A DNA stretch of 64,000 bases from Erythrobacter sp. (lineage in GTDB: Bacteria > Pseudomonadota > Alphaproteobacteria > Sphingomonadales > Sphingomonadaceae): NCBI RefSeq assembly GCF_024305245.1, contig NZ_JAMWYX010000012.1, forward strand, positions 50,795-114,794, in the 5' to 3' direction. Both the position numbers and the translations under genes were made by a program. The notes under the pieces are model-generated. The model did no database searches. It was not told the DNA's origin and saw nothing but the letters and a program-made list of their open reading frames with translations. Every line of letters begins with the position of its first letter. Position 1 is the first letter of the stretch. Of this stretch, positions 27,470 through 36,436 are shown piece by piece.

Positions 27470-28615
27470 ATGGCTGCCCATCCGCCTGAATCCGACGACG
27501 ACGAGGCGCGCCAGGATCAACTGGGCCTGCGCAAGATCATCCATGTCGACATGGATGCCTTCTTCGCCAGCGTCGAACAGCGCGACAATCCGGAGCTGAA
27601 GGGTAAGCCGGTGGCGGTCGGCGGCGCGGGCGGGCGCGGTGTGGTGGCGGCGGCGAGTTACGAAGCGCGGGTGTTCGGGGTGCGCAGCGCCATGCCATCG
27701 GTCACCGCCAGCCGGCTATGCCCCGATCTGGTGTTCGTGCGCCCGCGCTTCGATGCCTACAAGGAAGCAAGCCGACAGATCCGCCGGGTGTTTGAACATT
27801 ATACCGATCTGATCGAACCGCTGAGCCTCGACGAGGCCTATCTCGATGTCACCGATGACAGGCTCGGGATCGGCAGCGCGACCCGCATCGCCACGCTGAT
27901 CCGGCAGGAAATCCGCGCCAAGACCCGGCTGACTGCAAGCGCGGGGGTGAGTTACAACAAGTTCCTCGCCAAGCTCGCGAGCGATCAGAACAAGCCCGAC
28001 GGGTTGTGCGTGATCCGTCCCGGTCAGGGCGCGGCTTTCGTCGCCGGGCTGCCGATCCGGCGGTTCCACGGAGTCGGGCCTAAAGCGGAGGAGCGGATGC
28101 AGCGCCTCGGCATAGCGACCGGCGCCGATCTGACGGCGAAGAACATCGCCTTTCTGCGCCAGCACTTCGGCAGCATGGCCGATTACCTCTACCGCGCGGC
28201 GCGGGGGATCGACCTGAGGCCGGTGCGCGCCCACCGCATCCGCAAATCGGTCGGCGGAGAACGCACTTTCTCAGAGGATATCGGCAGCGGGGCAGCACTG
28301 CGCGACACGCTGGAAAATATCATCGCCATCGTGTGGGACCGGATCGAAGCCGCGGGCAGCGATGGCCAGCCGGTACGCGGACGCACGGTGACGCTGAAGC
28401 TCAAATTCACCGATTTCCGGATCATGACCCGCGCCACCTCGCTGCCGCACTGGGTTGCAGGCCGCGACGAGTTCGCGACGGTGGCGCGCGCATTGCTGGA
28501 AGCGGAATTGCCACTGCGCGGGCCGATCCGGTTGATGGGACTGACGCTCGGCAATCTCGAAGGCGCCGAAGAACCCTGGCAACGGCCCGATACGGCGCAA
28601 CTCTCGCTGCTATAG
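27470..28615 (+). CDS. dinB: DNA polymerase IV (Y family)
   Basis: A 381-residue translesion polymerase. Catalytic carboxylates are D27 in 'IIHVDMDAFFASVEQ' and D121/E122 in 'PLSLDEAYLDVT'. The thumb/little-finger part has 'FHGVGPKAEERMQRLGIATGA' and 'RKSVGGERTFSED'. The start MAAHPPESD is about family size; two longer in-frame starts (27251, 27431) run into the MFS promoter region. It ends with 'TAQLSLL', close to a beta-clamp-binding tail (QxxLxLF type). Confidence 0.95.
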   Translation: MAAHPPESDDDEARQDQLGLRKIIHVDMDAFFASVEQRDNPELKGKPVAVGGAGGRGVVAAASYEARVFGVRSAMPSVTASRLCPDLVFVRPRFDAYKEASRQIRRVFEHYTDLIEPLSLDEAYLDVTDDRLGIGSATRIATLIRQEIRAKTRLTASAGVSYNKFLAKLASDQNKPDGLCVIRPGQGAAFVAGLPIRRFHGVGPKAEERMQRLGIATGADLTAKNIAFLRQHFGSMADYLYRAARGIDLRPVRAHRIRKSVGGERTFSEDIGSGAALRDTLENIIAIVWDRIEAAGSDGQPVRGRTVTLKLKFTDFRIMTRATSLPHWVAGRDEFATVARALLEAELPLRGPIRLMGLTLGNLEGAEEPWQRPDTAQLSLL

Positions 28616-28622
28616 CGTCCTG

Positions 28623-29093
28623 CTATGTCCCCCGCGCCTTCCATGCCGTGATCCGCGCGCGGGTCGAGCGGCCCAGCGGCTCGGGCAGCGAATGCGACGG
28701 GAAGAACCGCGCTTCCACCACTTCGCGCCGGTCGGGCCGGGGGCGTTGGTCACAAGTGGCGGTGAACAGGTGCGCGGTGTGCGGTGAGCCCGACAGCACC
28801 TCCTCCAGCGTGGCGAATTGTTCGATCCGCGCCAGTGCGATGCCCAGTTCTTCGTGCACCTCGCGCCGCGCCGCCTCCAGCGGGTCTTCGCCCGATTTCA
28901 GCCCCCCGCCCGGCAAAGCCCAGACATCGGGACCGTAGGAATGCCGCAGCAAAAGCACATCGCCGCCGAGGTTGGTGATGATGACGCTGACCCCGGCAAT
29001 CGGCGCCTTGCGCCAGCGCCGCCAGTAATGGCGCGCGATATGTGCGATCGGCAGCAAAGTGCGGTGGAGCCGGGCAGGAAGCAAGGCAGGCAT
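28623..29093 (-). CDS. Nudix hydrolase
   Basis: A 156-residue protein with an N-terminal basic amphipathic helix and a perfect Nudix box: 'GGGLKSGEDPLEAARREVHEE' followed by LG (GX5EX7REUXEEXGU). It should hydrolyse a nucleoside diphosphate linked to some group X; the substrate is unknown. Its ATG overlaps the pgl stop by one base (TGATG), implying one transcript. Confidence 0.92.
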   Translation of the reverse strand: MPALLPARLHRTLLPIAHIARHYWRRWRKAPIAGVSVIITNLGGDVLLLRHSYGPDVWALPGGGLKSGEDPLEAARREVHEELGIALARIEQFATLEEVLSGSPHTAHLFTATCDQRPRPDRREVVEARFFPSHSLPEPLGRSTRARITAWKARGT

Positions 29094-29713
29094 CAGGTGA
29101 ACACGGTGACTGGAATGCTGTTGGCCGCTGCGAGCCGCAGCAAACGTGCAACAGGCAAATCGTGCTCCCCGCGCAGCGCCGCCTCGAAAACCGCGCGCTT
29201 GTCCGCCGCGCCGCCCAGCGTGAACAGGATCACGTCAGTATTCGCCAGCGCCGGCAATGTCAGCGTGATGCGGTCGAACGGCGCGTGGGCGGGCAGCGGA
29301 TCGGGCGTCAGGCGGCGGATTTTCTGCGGATCGCCGGATTGCGGGTCGGTGTTGGGGAACAGCGAAGCGATATGACCGTCAGGCCCCATGCCGAGCCAGG
29401 TCAGCGCGAAATGCGGCGGGTTTGCGCCCTCCGCCAGCGCCATGATCTGCGCGCCTGCCGGTTCCAGCAACGCGCGGATCTTGCCGGTGTTGGAGGCTTC
29501 GTGATCTTCGGGCACGATGCGGTCATCATTGGGCCACACGTCGATCCCTGCCCAATCGAGCCCTGCGGCGCGGCGATCGATCAACGCAGCAAGGATCGGA
29601 AACGGGGTCGAGCCGCCGGGAATGGTGATCGCACCCGCGCCCGCCAGTTGCTGTGCCAACCAGTCGGCAATCGCTTCCGGCCCCGTATTCTCGATGGTGG
29701 TGACGTCCTTCAT
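29093..29713 (-). CDS. pgl: 6-phosphogluconolactonase
   Basis: A 206-residue enzyme of the glucosamine-6-phosphate isomerase fold: 'ITIPGGSTPFPILAAL', 'DVWPNDDRIVPEDHEASN' and 'LTWLGMGPDGHIASLFPN' mark the sugar-phosphate site. It opens 6-phosphogluconolactone in the pentose-phosphate or Entner-Doudoroff route. Upstream hairpin separates it from dps. Confidence 0.93.
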   Translation of the reverse strand: MKDVTTIENTGPEAIADWLAQQLAGAGAITIPGGSTPFPILAALIDRRAAGLDWAGIDVWPNDDRIVPEDHEASNTGKIRALLEPAGAQIMALAEGANPPHFALTWLGMGPDGHIASLFPNTDPQSGDPQKIRRLTPDPLPAHAPFDRITLTLPALANTDVILFTLGGAADKRAVFEAALRGEHDLPVARLLRLAAANSIPVTVFT

Positions 29714-29727
29714 GGACGCACCCTAGC

Positions 29728-29767
29728 AAAAGGGCTGCTCCCGCATACCGGAAACAGCCCCTTTTTT
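29728..29767 (-). terminator. Terminator hairpin after dps
   Basis: GGGCTG (29732-29737) pairs with CAGCCC (29755-29760), flanked by A-rich and T-rich runs on the two sides (AAAA...TTTTTT), so it works as an intrinsic terminator on both strands. It lies 18 bases after the dps stop. Confidence 0.75.
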
Positions 29768-29784
29768 GATCTTGCGTAAAATTA

Positions 29785-30246
29785 TCAGCCCAGAAACGAG
29801 GACAGGAACCACACGCGCTCTTCGGCCATGTCGGTCCAGTCGTCCAGCAGCCCGTCAGTGGCATTGTCGCCCGCCTGCTCGGCAAGGCCCTTCATCTTCT
29901 TCAACCGGTCGACCACCTTCTGGTTGTCGTCGCGCAATTCGGCGATCATGTCCTCGGCGCCGAGCGAGGTGCTGTCCTGATCCTTGATCTGGGTGTGTTG
30001 CGCAACCGACCCGATCGAAGTCAGGGTGTCACCGCCCTGCTTGCGCACACGCTCGCCAATGACGTCGATCTGGTCGCGGATTTCGATGGCCTGCTCGTCG
30101 AACAGCAGGTGCAGGTCGCGGAAGCGCGGGCCCTTCACGTGCCAGTGGAAGTTCTTGGTCTTGGTGAACAGCGCGAAGTGATCGGCCAGAAGACCGTTGA
30201 GTTCGGCAATCAGGGCGCCTTTGGAATTGGTGTTGGCATCAGCCAT
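29785..30246 (-). CDS. dps: Dps-family DNA-binding ferritin-like protein
   Basis: A 153-residue four-helix protein with the inter-subunit ferroxidase centre 'KNFHWHVKGPRFRDLHLLFDE' region (His and Asp/Glu ligands). The short polar N-terminus (ADANTNSKG) has one Lys, so DNA binding may be weak. Dps stores iron using H2O2 and shields DNA in stationary phase. AAGGAG lies 6 bases from the ATG. It has its own terminator. Confidence 0.94.
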   Translation of the reverse strand: MADANTNSKGALIAELNGLLADHFALFTKTKNFHWHVKGPRFRDLHLLFDEQAIEIRDQIDVIGERVRKQGGDTLTSIGSVAQHTQIKDQDSTSLGAEDMIAELRDDNQKVVDRLKKMKGLAEQAGDNATDGLLDDWTDMAEERVWFLSSFLG

Positions 30247-30367
30247 GGACTTCTCCTTTATTGTGCAGAATGCGGCAAAATCGTGCCGCTGAGATGGTTA
30301 TTGTTACAACGGACGAACAGGGATCTGGTTTCACCATTATTCAATTCGCAATAATCGAACAAAGCGA

Positions 30368-30931
30368 TCAGAATGCGTCGTAGCGGGCGTTCAATCCGAT
30401 GAAGAGTGCCGCAAGAATAAGGCATAAGGCCAGTCCGCGCCGGAGTACCGGCAGCGGCAGCCGCTCCAGCCCGGCTGAACCCAGCGACCAGCCCATCGCG
30501 ACCGCCGCTGCGCCCCCCAGCGCGCCCCCCAGCGCGGCGGTTGCGGGCAGACTCGCTTGCGCAGCAAAGGCGAACACCGCGAACCGCGCCCCGTCACCGA
30601 TCTGCCGCGCGGCAAGCACGATGGCGACTGCGCCGAGCGAGCGGGTCGGCTCGCGCGGTGGCTTGAACTTGACCTGCCAGCCGAGTTCGAACCCGGCGAG
30701 GGCCAGCGCGAAGGCGACCAGCATCTGCGCCGCACGCGGCGGCAGCATGGCGGCAAATTCGCTCCCCAACCATGCCATCACGCCAGCGCTGGCGCAGGCC
30801 GAGACAATGCCGATCAGCAACAGCGGCACACTGCGCCCGAGCGCATCGGCCCAGCGCGCAACCAGCCACTGATCGCGCCCGCCCAGCGCCAGCGCAAACA
30901 CCAGCAGCAGCGAAAAGATAAAGCTGTCCAC
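30368..30931 (-). CDS. TMEM165/GDT1-like membrane protein (degenerate motifs)
   Basis: A 187-residue protein with about six hydrophobic helices in two related halves, each starting with a residual E-x-G-D-type motif: 'ALALGGRDQWLVARWADALG' and 'LAARQIGDGARFAVFAFAAQ'. In true GDT1 family members these Glu/Asp motifs carry Mn2+ or Ca2+; here the acidic residues are partly lost, so transport is uncertain. It is the last gene behind phoX (44-base gap) and may share its phosphate regulation. Confidence 0.6.
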   Translation of the reverse strand: MDSFIFSLLLVFALALGGRDQWLVARWADALGRSVPLLLIGIVSACASAGVMAWLGSEFAAMLPPRAAQMLVAFALALAGFELGWQVKFKPPREPTRSLGAVAIVLAARQIGDGARFAVFAFAAQASLPATAALGGALGGAAAVAMGWSLGSAGLERLPLPVLRRGLALCLILAALFIGLNARYDAF

Positions 30932-30975
30932 GTCCCTGCCCTAAAGCCCTGGCGGACCTGCGCAAATCAAGCGGC

Positions 30976-32340
30976 TCAGGCCGCCCACGGTCCGGTAATC
31001 GCCAGCGTCGCGGTAGGGGAATAGGCGTTGACGAACATCACCTTGCCATCGGGCGAGAAACACCCGCCGGCCAGCTCCGTCTGCGCATTCAGCCGCGCAA
31101 AGGTATAGGCGCGGCCTTCCGGCGTGATCCCGCGAATGTGGTTGTCGACCACGTCGGTATATTGATCCTCGCACACGATCAGGTGGCCGTTCGGCGCGAC
31201 GGCGAGGTTGTCGCCGTAGTTGAACTGCGCTTCGCTTTCGCTTTCGAAAAACAGCTCGACCATGTCGGGCGCGCCTGCGAGGCCGGGGGTCAGCTTCATG
31301 ATCTGGCCAAGCTGCTTTGCCCCGCCATTGGTGCAGCAGGCGAAGACTTCGCTCTTGCCGCGGTTCACACCCATGTGCAGCCCCTCGCCGCGCGCGATCA
31401 GCGTTGCGCCCTGCGCAGCGGCGCGGATGCGCAGGTCATCTTGGGGAGCCTCGGGGTTGTCGAGATTGATCCAGCTGACGCGATACGGCTTGCACAGCGC
31501 CATTGTGCCGTTTGTCCAGTTACGCGAATCCGGCAGACCCTCGATCACGATCGCCTGCAACCGCCCGCCTTCGGCCAGCTTGCCCGGCACCTTTGGGACG
31601 AAGCGGTACAGCACCCCGTCATTGCGGTCTTCGGTCATGTAGACGATGCCGGTTGCCGGATCCACGGCGGCAGCCTCGTGATTGAAGCGGCCCATCGCGG
31701 TCAACGGCACGGCATCCACCAGCCCGCGCGCCGAGGCGGGGACTTCAAACACCCAGCCATGATTGCGCTCCAGCCCGTCGCCGTAACGCTGGCCCGGCCC
31801 GGTCGGCGCTTCCTCGCAGGTCAGCCAGGTGCCCCACGGCGTCACCCCGCCCGAACAATTGCGGATGGTGCCGCCAAGACTGCGGAACTGGCGTTTGACC
31901 GCCAGTGTCGCGGCGTCGAGCACGATATTGGTCGTCCCGCCCGGCACGAACACGCCGTCGCGCTTGCCGAAGCCCCTGGCGATGCTCCCGCCCGCATCAT
32001 GCTGCGGCTGCAATTCGTGGTTGCGCACCAGCGCGATTTCCCCGCCTCCGATGTCGAAACAGCCCATCCCGTCGGCGCGGTCCGGCACGGTGCCGCCGTC
32101 GCCCATCGCATCGCCGAGGCTTGAGATGACACGGTACGAAAAGCCCTGCGGCAGATCGAGCAAGCCCGCCGGATCGGGCACCAGCGCGCCATATCCGGCG
32201 AAACCGCCGCCCGCCGCCGCAGCGCGGGTCGTGGCAGGCGCGCCGCGGGTCATGCAGCCGCTGGCGGCAAGCGCGGCAAAGGCAGTGGCGGTCGCGCCGA
32301 GGAAAAGGCGGCGGTCAGGTGCTATGATGGGTGCGGTCAT
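30976..32340 (-). CDS. phoX: PhoX-type alkaline phosphatase (DUF839)
   Basis: A 454-residue exported phosphatase. The N-terminus 'DRRLFLGATATAFAALAASGC' combines a twin-arginine-like signal with a lipobox. The beta-propeller body has 'GTIRNCSGGVTPWGTWLTCEE', 'GRFNHEAAAVDP' and 'YMTEDR', which include Ca/Fe ligands of PhoX. It releases phosphate from organic esters. An in-frame GTG at 32349, directly against the phytase stop, is an alternative start. It follows the phytase gene in the operon, fitting stepwise phytate breakdown. Confidence 0.9.
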   Translation of the reverse strand: MTAPIIAPDRRLFLGATATAFAALAASGCMTRGAPATTRAAAAGGGFAGYGALVPDPAGLLDLPQGFSYRVISSLGDAMGDGGTVPDRADGMGCFDIGGGEIALVRNHELQPQHDAGGSIARGFGKRDGVFVPGGTTNIVLDAATLAVKRQFRSLGGTIRNCSGGVTPWGTWLTCEEAPTGPGQRYGDGLERNHGWVFEVPASARGLVDAVPLTAMGRFNHEAAAVDPATGIVYMTEDRNDGVLYRFVPKVPGKLAEGGRLQAIVIEGLPDSRNWTNGTMALCKPYRVSWINLDNPEAPQDDLRIRAAAQGATLIARGEGLHMGVNRGKSEVFACCTNGGAKQLGQIMKLTPGLAGAPDMVELFFESESEAQFNYGDNLAVAPNGHLIVCEDQYTDVVDNHIRGITPEGRAYTFARLNAQTELAGGCFSPDGKVMFVNAYSPTATLAITGPWAA

Positions 32341-32349
32341 ACCGCTCAC

Positions 32350-33402
32350 TTAGGGCCGAGCCTCCAGCGCGGCAAGGATCGCGTCCCAGCGAGCATATTT
32401 GAAGTTCTGCGCAAAGGGCGGGTTGATCCCGTCCTGCGCGATGAAGATGCCGCCGGGAAAATCGGGGCCGAAATCGCGGTTATCGACTTCGATCCCGTCG
32501 GTTTCCTCGGTGCTGCCGAATGTATCCGCCGCGATCCGGAACCGGCCCAGCGGGGTCATGTCGGGCAGACGCCACACCGCATAGGCATTGTCGCCCTGTG
32601 ACGATCCGATCAGATAGCCGCCATCCTCGCCTTCGGGCGCGATGGCGAGCCCTTCGAGATCGGCGACCAGCAGCTTGTTGTCGATCGGGGCGACCATCCG
32701 CTTGGCACCGGTGGCGGTGTCGATCGCCCAAAGCCCCGCGACTTCCTCACCAATATACAGCGTGCCGGTGCGCGGGTCTGCGATGCAGCCTTCAGGCTGG
32801 CTCGGCACGGCGGCAATCGTGGTGGTGGTTCCTGCGAAATCAGCGTCCCGGCGGCTGATCACGGTGCTGTAAATCACCCCGTTCTTGGGAGCGCTGAAGA
32901 CGCGAAAGCTGTCACCCGGCACCGTTCCCGCATTCGGCTTGTCGATGCAGATGCCGTATCCTTCGCCCGGCCCAACCGCGACCTTGCCTGCCGGGATCAG
33001 TTTGCCGGTCGCCGTATCGAGCAGCGCCAGTGTGATCTGCGCCGTGGCCAGATCGCTGCGATCGCTCGCCGCGACCACCACCGTGCCATCGCCCAGTTCA
33101 ACCACATCGACATTGTTCAGCCCCGGCGCGGCAAGGAAGCCCTTTTCCGTGCCCTTCAGGTCGTAAACGTACAGCCCGCCCTTCTTGTCGGTGCCGACGA
33201 TCAGGCTGGCCGCCGGGCTCGCCGGATTGCGCCAGATCGCCGGATCATCGGCCGCGTCTTCGTTGGTGGTGCCGACCGGCGGAGTCTGCGCCGTCGCGGT
33301 GACGGTGACGGCCGGATCGCCGGTGATCGCAGGGATTGTGGCGCAAGCACCGGTGATCCCCAGCGATAGCAGCGCGAAAGCGTGAAAGGGTCGGATCATC
33401 AT
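32350..33402 (-). CDS. Beta-propeller phytase
   Basis: A 350-residue secreted enzyme with a lipoprotein-like signal (LLSLGITGAC). The conserved 'NEDAADDPAIWRNP' opens the propeller, followed by 'LIVGTDKKGGLYVYDLKG', 'SQPEGCIADPRTGTLYIGEE' and 'ETDGIEV', which supply the calcium and phosphate sites of BPP. It removes phosphates from inositol hexakisphosphate. It starts nine bases after the TonB receptor stop. Confidence 0.93.
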   Translation of the reverse strand: MMIRPFHAFALLSLGITGACATIPAITGDPAVTVTATAQTPPVGTTNEDAADDPAIWRNPASPAASLIVGTDKKGGLYVYDLKGTEKGFLAAPGLNNVDVVELGDGTVVVAASDRSDLATAQITLALLDTATGKLIPAGKVAVGPGEGYGICIDKPNAGTVPGDSFRVFSAPKNGVIYSTVISRRDADFAGTTTTIAAVPSQPEGCIADPRTGTLYIGEEVAGLWAIDTATGAKRMVAPIDNKLLVADLEGLAIAPEGEDGGYLIGSSQGDNAYAVWRLPDMTPLGRFRIAADTFGSTEETDGIEVDNRDFGPDFPGGIFIAQDGINPPFAQNFKYARWDAILAALEARP

Positions 33403-33411
33403 CGCATCCTA

Positions 33412-36240
33412 TCAGAAGGTGAGGCGCAAGCCGCCCTTCATCGTCCAGTTGTACTTTTCGAACTGCAGCACGTTCTGCCGTCCGCCCTGCCGGTTGAAGG
33501 CGAAGTATTCGGCGTCGTTGATGTTGATCCATTCGAAATAGACCTGCAGGTTCTTGCTCACCGAATAGCGACCGGTGAAATCGAGCTGGAACAGGCTGTC
33601 GACGATGCGGTCCTCGTCTGCGCTCGAGTCCGTTTCATCGAGGTAGCCATCACGATAGGTGCCGGCGAGCCGCAGCGAGAGCGGGCCCTTTTCGTATCCG
33701 AGCACGCCGTTGAAAGTGTGCTTGCTGGCGCTGGGCAGCGTGATCTCGCGGAAGGTCGGCGTATCGGTCACCGCCCCGAGATCGCTGTCGGGAATCAGGC
33801 CCTTGGCATCGGTGAAGGTGTAATTGGCCTGCACCAGAAAGCCCGACAGCGCACCGGGCAGGAAGTCGAGCTGCTGCGAAAATCCAAGTTCGATCCCGAA
33901 GATTTCGGCGGTCGAACCGTTGATGTTGGTTTCCGCTTCCTCGAAATCGATACCCTGGAAGCTGCCCGGCTCTTCGACCACGACGCCGACGATGAAATTG
34001 TCGATTTCCTTGTAGAACAATCCGGCGGTCAGCGCGCCGTTGCTCGACATGTAATATTCGACGGTCGCGTCGAAATTCCATGCTTCGTAGGGGACCAGAT
34101 CGGGGTTGCCGATGGCCGCCTCGTTGTCCTCGTTGATTTCGAACCGCGGTGCGAGCTGCGCGATGTTGGGGCGCACCAGGCTGCGATAGCCTGCCAGCCG
34201 CATGATGAGGTTTGGCTGGGCTGCGTAACGAATGTTGAGGCTGGGCAGCCAGTGATCGTAACTGCGGTCAATCTCGCGCTGCGTGACGATTACGGTGTCA
34301 TCAGCTGCCACGCCGCCACCCGGCAAATCCTGCCCTTCGTCGATCAGCCGAACCACGTTGCCGCGCATCCGGTTGTCGGTGCGTTCGTAACGCACCCCGC
34401 CGATCACCAACAGCTGATCGCTTTCCCAACGGCCAAGCAAGTAACTGGCGAAGATGTCCTCTTCGACCGTGTAGGTTTCGTTGTTGCTGGCGATCGTGGA
34501 ATCAATTGCGTTCAGTTCGAAATCGCTGCGGTTGGCATTGAAGAAGTCGGTTGCCTCGGTGAAGCCCGGCAGAGGAGAGATATCGGTGAGGCGGTAGGTC
34601 TGCCCCGCTCCCAGCGCATCGGCGAGGGTGTAATTGTCGTTTTCGTAGAATTCGACCCGTCCAGCGAAGCCCTTCTCGCGCCAGCGCGCCTTGGCGCCGC
34701 CCTGAATGGTCAGCGTTCCGGCATCGCTGTAGATTTCGTAGCCGAGATCGAGCCGGACGGCGAATTCCTCGTCCTCGCCAAGCGAGGCTGCGGTGAATTC
34801 GACTTCATCGAGGCCGTAATTCAGCGGATCGAGGAAGCCTGCACTGTTACCCGTCACCGAATACAGCGGAATGCGCGGGTTGCTGTAATCGAACCCGATT
34901 TCCAGCCCGGAATCCTCGAAATTGGCGTCGAACCGGGTCGGATCGACCGAACCGTCCTTGGTTTCGGAGGATTTCGCCCAGCTCACCGCGTAATCCGCCT
35001 TGAACGCGCCGAACCGGCTTTCGCCGCCAAACACCACAGTGCGGATGCGGCTGATCTCCAGACGATCCTTCACACGGCGACGGATTTCGATTTCGGCGTC
35101 TGTATCATCGAACACCGCATTGGTGCCGCTGCCAGAAACATTGGCATCTTCAAGAATGAAGATCACGTCGCGGCGGAATTCCTGGTCGCTGAACTCGCTG
35201 TAGACGCCCTTGAGGTAAAGCTCGGTATGCTCGCCCACTCGGGCATCGAAGCCCAGCGTGGCGCTGATGCGTTCGCGTTCGACATCGTAATCGCGGTACT
35301 GGATTTCCTCGGCATAGACGAGCCCGCCGTCCTCCTGCCAATCCGCACCTTCGACGTTGTCGCTTTCGAATTCACGCTTGTAATAGGAAAGACCGCCGGT
35401 GACGCCGAAATTGTCGCTCAGCCTGTTGGCGAAATCGAACCCGACGTCGGGCGTCAGCTGGCCCGAATAGTCGTTGTAACTGCCCCCCAGTTTGACCACG
35501 TAGAGATCGTTCTTGCGGTCGAATGCGCTGGTGGTCTTGATCTCGATCGACGCGCCGATGGTATCGCCGTCCATATCAGGCGTGAGCGACTTCTTCACTT
35601 CGATCGATTCGATGATCTCGGACGAAATCACGTCCAGCGCAACGCCGCGTTCGTCGATCCCGGGTGCGGGAACGCGCACACCGTTGAGCGAGGTCGCGTT
35701 GAGGTTCGGGTCGAGCCCGCGCACCGTCACAAACCGGCCTTCGCCCTGATCGTTGAGCACGTTGATGCCGGGCAGACGGCGCAGCGATTCGGCGACGTTC
35801 TGATCCGGGAACTGACCGATGGAATCGCGGGTCAGCACATCGGACACGCCATCCGCTGTGCGCTTGCGCGACAGCGCCGAGGCGAGGTTGGCGCTCTGCC
35901 CCAGCACCAGAATATCCGATCCGGTGTCACCGAGCACGAAGTTCTGGCGCACCAGCCCTTCCGCCGGGACGTTGATCGTGAACCTGACCGCTTCCGCACC
36001 GACATAACGGGCGGTGATGGTGTAGGTGCCTTCCGGGACGTCGTTGAACACGTAGGTGCCGTCCCTGCCGGTGACGGTGCGGCGCCCCAGATCCTCGATC
36101 ACCACTTCGGCGGCCCCGAGGCCGGCTGTGTCACTGGCATCTGCGACCGTGCCGATCACTTCCCCGGCATATGCGGGCGCAGCCAGACTGACGGCGAGCG
36201 CAAGCGCGGCGCTGCCGGTGGCAAGACGAATGCGAATCAT
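33412..36240 (-). CDS. TonB-dependent receptor of the phytate operon
   Basis: A 942-residue outer-membrane receptor: signal peptide (ends APAYAGE), a carboxypeptidase-like beta-sandwich ('GAAEVVIEDLGRRTVTGRDG'), plug ('NVAESLRRLPGINVLNDQGE'), and a 22-strand barrel ending in Phe ('MKGGLRLTF'). The start at 36240 is chosen for the signal. Being first in the operon with phytase and phoX, it most likely takes up inositol phosphates or their products. Related receptors occur beside phytase genes in other proteobacteria. Confidence 0.92.
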   Translation of the reverse strand: MIRIRLATGSAALALAVSLAAPAYAGEVIGTVADASDTAGLGAAEVVIEDLGRRTVTGRDGTYVFNDVPEGTYTITARYVGAEAVRFTINVPAEGLVRQNFVLGDTGSDILVLGQSANLASALSRKRTADGVSDVLTRDSIGQFPDQNVAESLRRLPGINVLNDQGEGRFVTVRGLDPNLNATSLNGVRVPAPGIDERGVALDVISSEIIESIEVKKSLTPDMDGDTIGASIEIKTTSAFDRKNDLYVVKLGGSYNDYSGQLTPDVGFDFANRLSDNFGVTGGLSYYKREFESDNVEGADWQEDGGLVYAEEIQYRDYDVERERISATLGFDARVGEHTELYLKGVYSEFSDQEFRRDVIFILEDANVSGSGTNAVFDDTDAEIEIRRRVKDRLEISRIRTVVFGGESRFGAFKADYAVSWAKSSETKDGSVDPTRFDANFEDSGLEIGFDYSNPRIPLYSVTGNSAGFLDPLNYGLDEVEFTAASLGEDEEFAVRLDLGYEIYSDAGTLTIQGGAKARWREKGFAGRVEFYENDNYTLADALGAGQTYRLTDISPLPGFTEATDFFNANRSDFELNAIDSTIASNNETYTVEEDIFASYLLGRWESDQLLVIGGVRYERTDNRMRGNVVRLIDEGQDLPGGGVAADDTVIVTQREIDRSYDHWLPSLNIRYAAQPNLIMRLAGYRSLVRPNIAQLAPRFEINEDNEAAIGNPDLVPYEAWNFDATVEYYMSSNGALTAGLFYKEIDNFIVGVVVEEPGSFQGIDFEEAETNINGSTAEIFGIELGFSQQLDFLPGALSGFLVQANYTFTDAKGLIPDSDLGAVTDTPTFREITLPSASKHTFNGVLGYEKGPLSLRLAGTYRDGYLDETDSSADEDRIVDSLFQLDFTGRYSVSKNLQVYFEWININDAEYFAFNRQGGRQNVLQFEKYNWTMKGGLRLTF

Positions 36241-36302
36241 CGATTTTCCCCTGTTGGTGCCCCCGTTGCGGGCCAACTTGTGGTCGCCTCTAGTCGCCGT
36301 TG

Positions 36303-36341
36303 GTGACGCAAGGGTGACCTCCCGGTTACGCTTGCATGACA
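36303..36341 (-). promoter_or_regulatory. Tandem Pho-box-like element
   Basis: Reading the minus strand from 36341, four hexamers start exactly 11 bases apart: TGTCAT, CGTAAC, GGTCAC, CGTCAC. PhoB dimers bind direct repeats of TGTCAT/TGTMAY type with this 11-bp period. The element ends 62 bases before the receptor ATG. It predicts phosphate-starvation control of the receptor-phytase-phoX operon. Confidence 0.65.
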
Positions 36342-36436
36342 CCCGAAATAAACGCCCGATTGCCGCAATCGCAGAGATGGCGCACGCGCTCCGAAGCGGT
36401 TAGCGAAAGGGAAAACACTCACAGGAGAGCGAGACA

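Noticed and set aside
33382..36306. Very long open frame on the + strand opposite the TonB receptor
   Set aside because: The minus strand encodes an unmistakable receptor with signal peptide, plug and C-terminal Phe; the opposite frame is a GC-rich mirror without any family motif.
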